This document shows, one piece after another, positions 63,240 to 64,000 of a stretch of DNA of 64,000 bases. Source of the DNA: Owenia fusiformis. Lineage: Eukaryota > Annelida > Polychaeta > Sabellida > Oweniidae. Location of the stretch: contig CAIIXF020000002.1 of the NCBI GenBank assembly GCA_903813345.2, positions 13,166,150 through 13,230,149 of the forward strand, in the 5' to 3' direction. The stretch's first letter is position 1. Each line of letters starts with the position of its first letter. The notes under the pieces were generated by a model, which worked only from the letters and a program-made list of their open reading frames with translations, was not told the DNA's origin and searched no databases. The position numbers and the translations under genes were made by a program.

Positions 63240-64000
63240 AACTCCACGGAGTAGCAAATCCCACCGTACAAAACATGTTTTGATGAATAGAAGCCATCTT
63301 GAAAGTTTGTTCTTGAACAGAGCTCCCTTATCCCTAGGTATCAGCATATAACATTTGAACCAAATCCATCCACTGGTATTTGAGTTGTGAAAGATTACAT
63401 TTTTTCGAAAAATTACCCTGGGACGCAGAGTCTAGTTATAAACTACCCTCTGCCTAGTATAGATTAAATAACAGTTTAGCAGCACCGCCCCTACAAGATT
63501 CATTCATTCTTATTCTTGAGCACAGTTCTTTTATCTCTAGGCATCAGCATACAGAAATTGAATAAAAATCCATTCACTGGTATTTGAGTAATCAAAGATT
63601 ACGTTTTTTTATGAAAAAATGGCAGTCATTTTGAAATTCAGCTTTCATCTTGGAAATTTTTTCTTGGACAGAGTTCCTTTGTCTCTAGGCATTAGTATAT
63701 TAAATGTGAACCAATTCTGTCCAATGGTATTTGAGTTATCAAAGCTTACATTCTGTTGAAGAATTGTGGCCATTTTGAAATTCAGCTGCCATCTTGAAAA
63801 TTCCTTCTCGACCAGAGTTCCTGTGTACCTATAGTTATCAGCATATAAAATCCAAACAAAATCCGTCCACTGGTATTTGAGTTATCAAGGATTTTTTTTT
63901 ACAAAAAATGACAGCCATTTTGAAATTCAGCTGCCACCTTGAAAATCCCTTCTTGGCCAGAGCTCTTGTGTACCTATAGGCATCAGCATATAAAATTTAA
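63240..64000. repeat. ATGGCCGCC-type tandem repeat, continues past window end
   Basis: Starts ACTCCACGGAGTAGCAAATC, CCACCG (also at 33421-33446), then about 146-bp units with GGCATCAGCATATAAAAT, TCCACTGGTATTTGAGTTAT and CAGCCATTTTGAAATTCAGC. Same family as 33470-34160, more diverged. Confidence 0.8.

Overview
This is a stretch of animal nuclear genome: AT-rich, intron-dense and full of repeats. It holds parts of three protein genes that can be rebuilt exon by exon from splice sites and reading phase. No bacterial features, tRNA, rRNA or CRISPR array are seen. Long introns, many small inverted-repeat (MITE-like) elements, tracts of TGACCTT and ATGGCCGCC repeats and a TU/FB-style foldback transposon suggest a marine invertebrate (lophotrochozoan or ambulacrarian). 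I cannot name the species.

Layout. (1) 256-4415, plus strand: the last three coding exons of an IGHMBP2/SMUBP-2 homologue (R3H domain, an extra C2HC finger, AN1 zinc finger); the helicase part lies left of the window. (2) 4416-12145: no gene recognised, several inverted-repeat elements. (3) 12146-18661, plus strand: a complete 8-exon, 312-residue OCIAD1 homologue (OCIA domain plus a glutamine/glycine/serine/tyrosine-rich tail). (4) 18662-20959: space between convergent genes. (5) 59329 down to 20960, minus strand: about 26 exons of a phosphorylase kinase regulatory alpha subunit (PHKA). It covers most of the glucoamylase-like domain through to a C-terminal CaaX box; the first roughly 130 codons lie beyond the window. 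(6) 59330-64000: a foldback transposon, a homogeneous 34-bp satellite and dispersed repeats, no exon seen.

Most notable. Three unrelated minisatellites each have a splice site built into the repeat unit and abut a real exon: a 32-bp unit carrying branch point plus 3' splice site (OCIAD1 exon 7), a 45-bp unit carrying 3' splice site plus the first 25 exon bases (PHKA), and a 105-bp unit carrying about 90 exon bases plus the 5' splice site (PHKA). The PHKA gene also has a homologous pair of 145-nt exons that can only be used one at a time, and a second cluster of three exons (170, 71 and 62 nt) with matching phases that likewise allow only one per transcript. Together these suggest a regulatory subunit with strongly diversified splicing.

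Mobile DNA includes a roughly 2.3-kb foldback element with a 9-bp target duplication, a near-perfect 890-bp palindrome nested in a 1.67-kb mariner-like element, several CAGGGTG-ended elements flanked by TA, and small TTAA-flanked elements.
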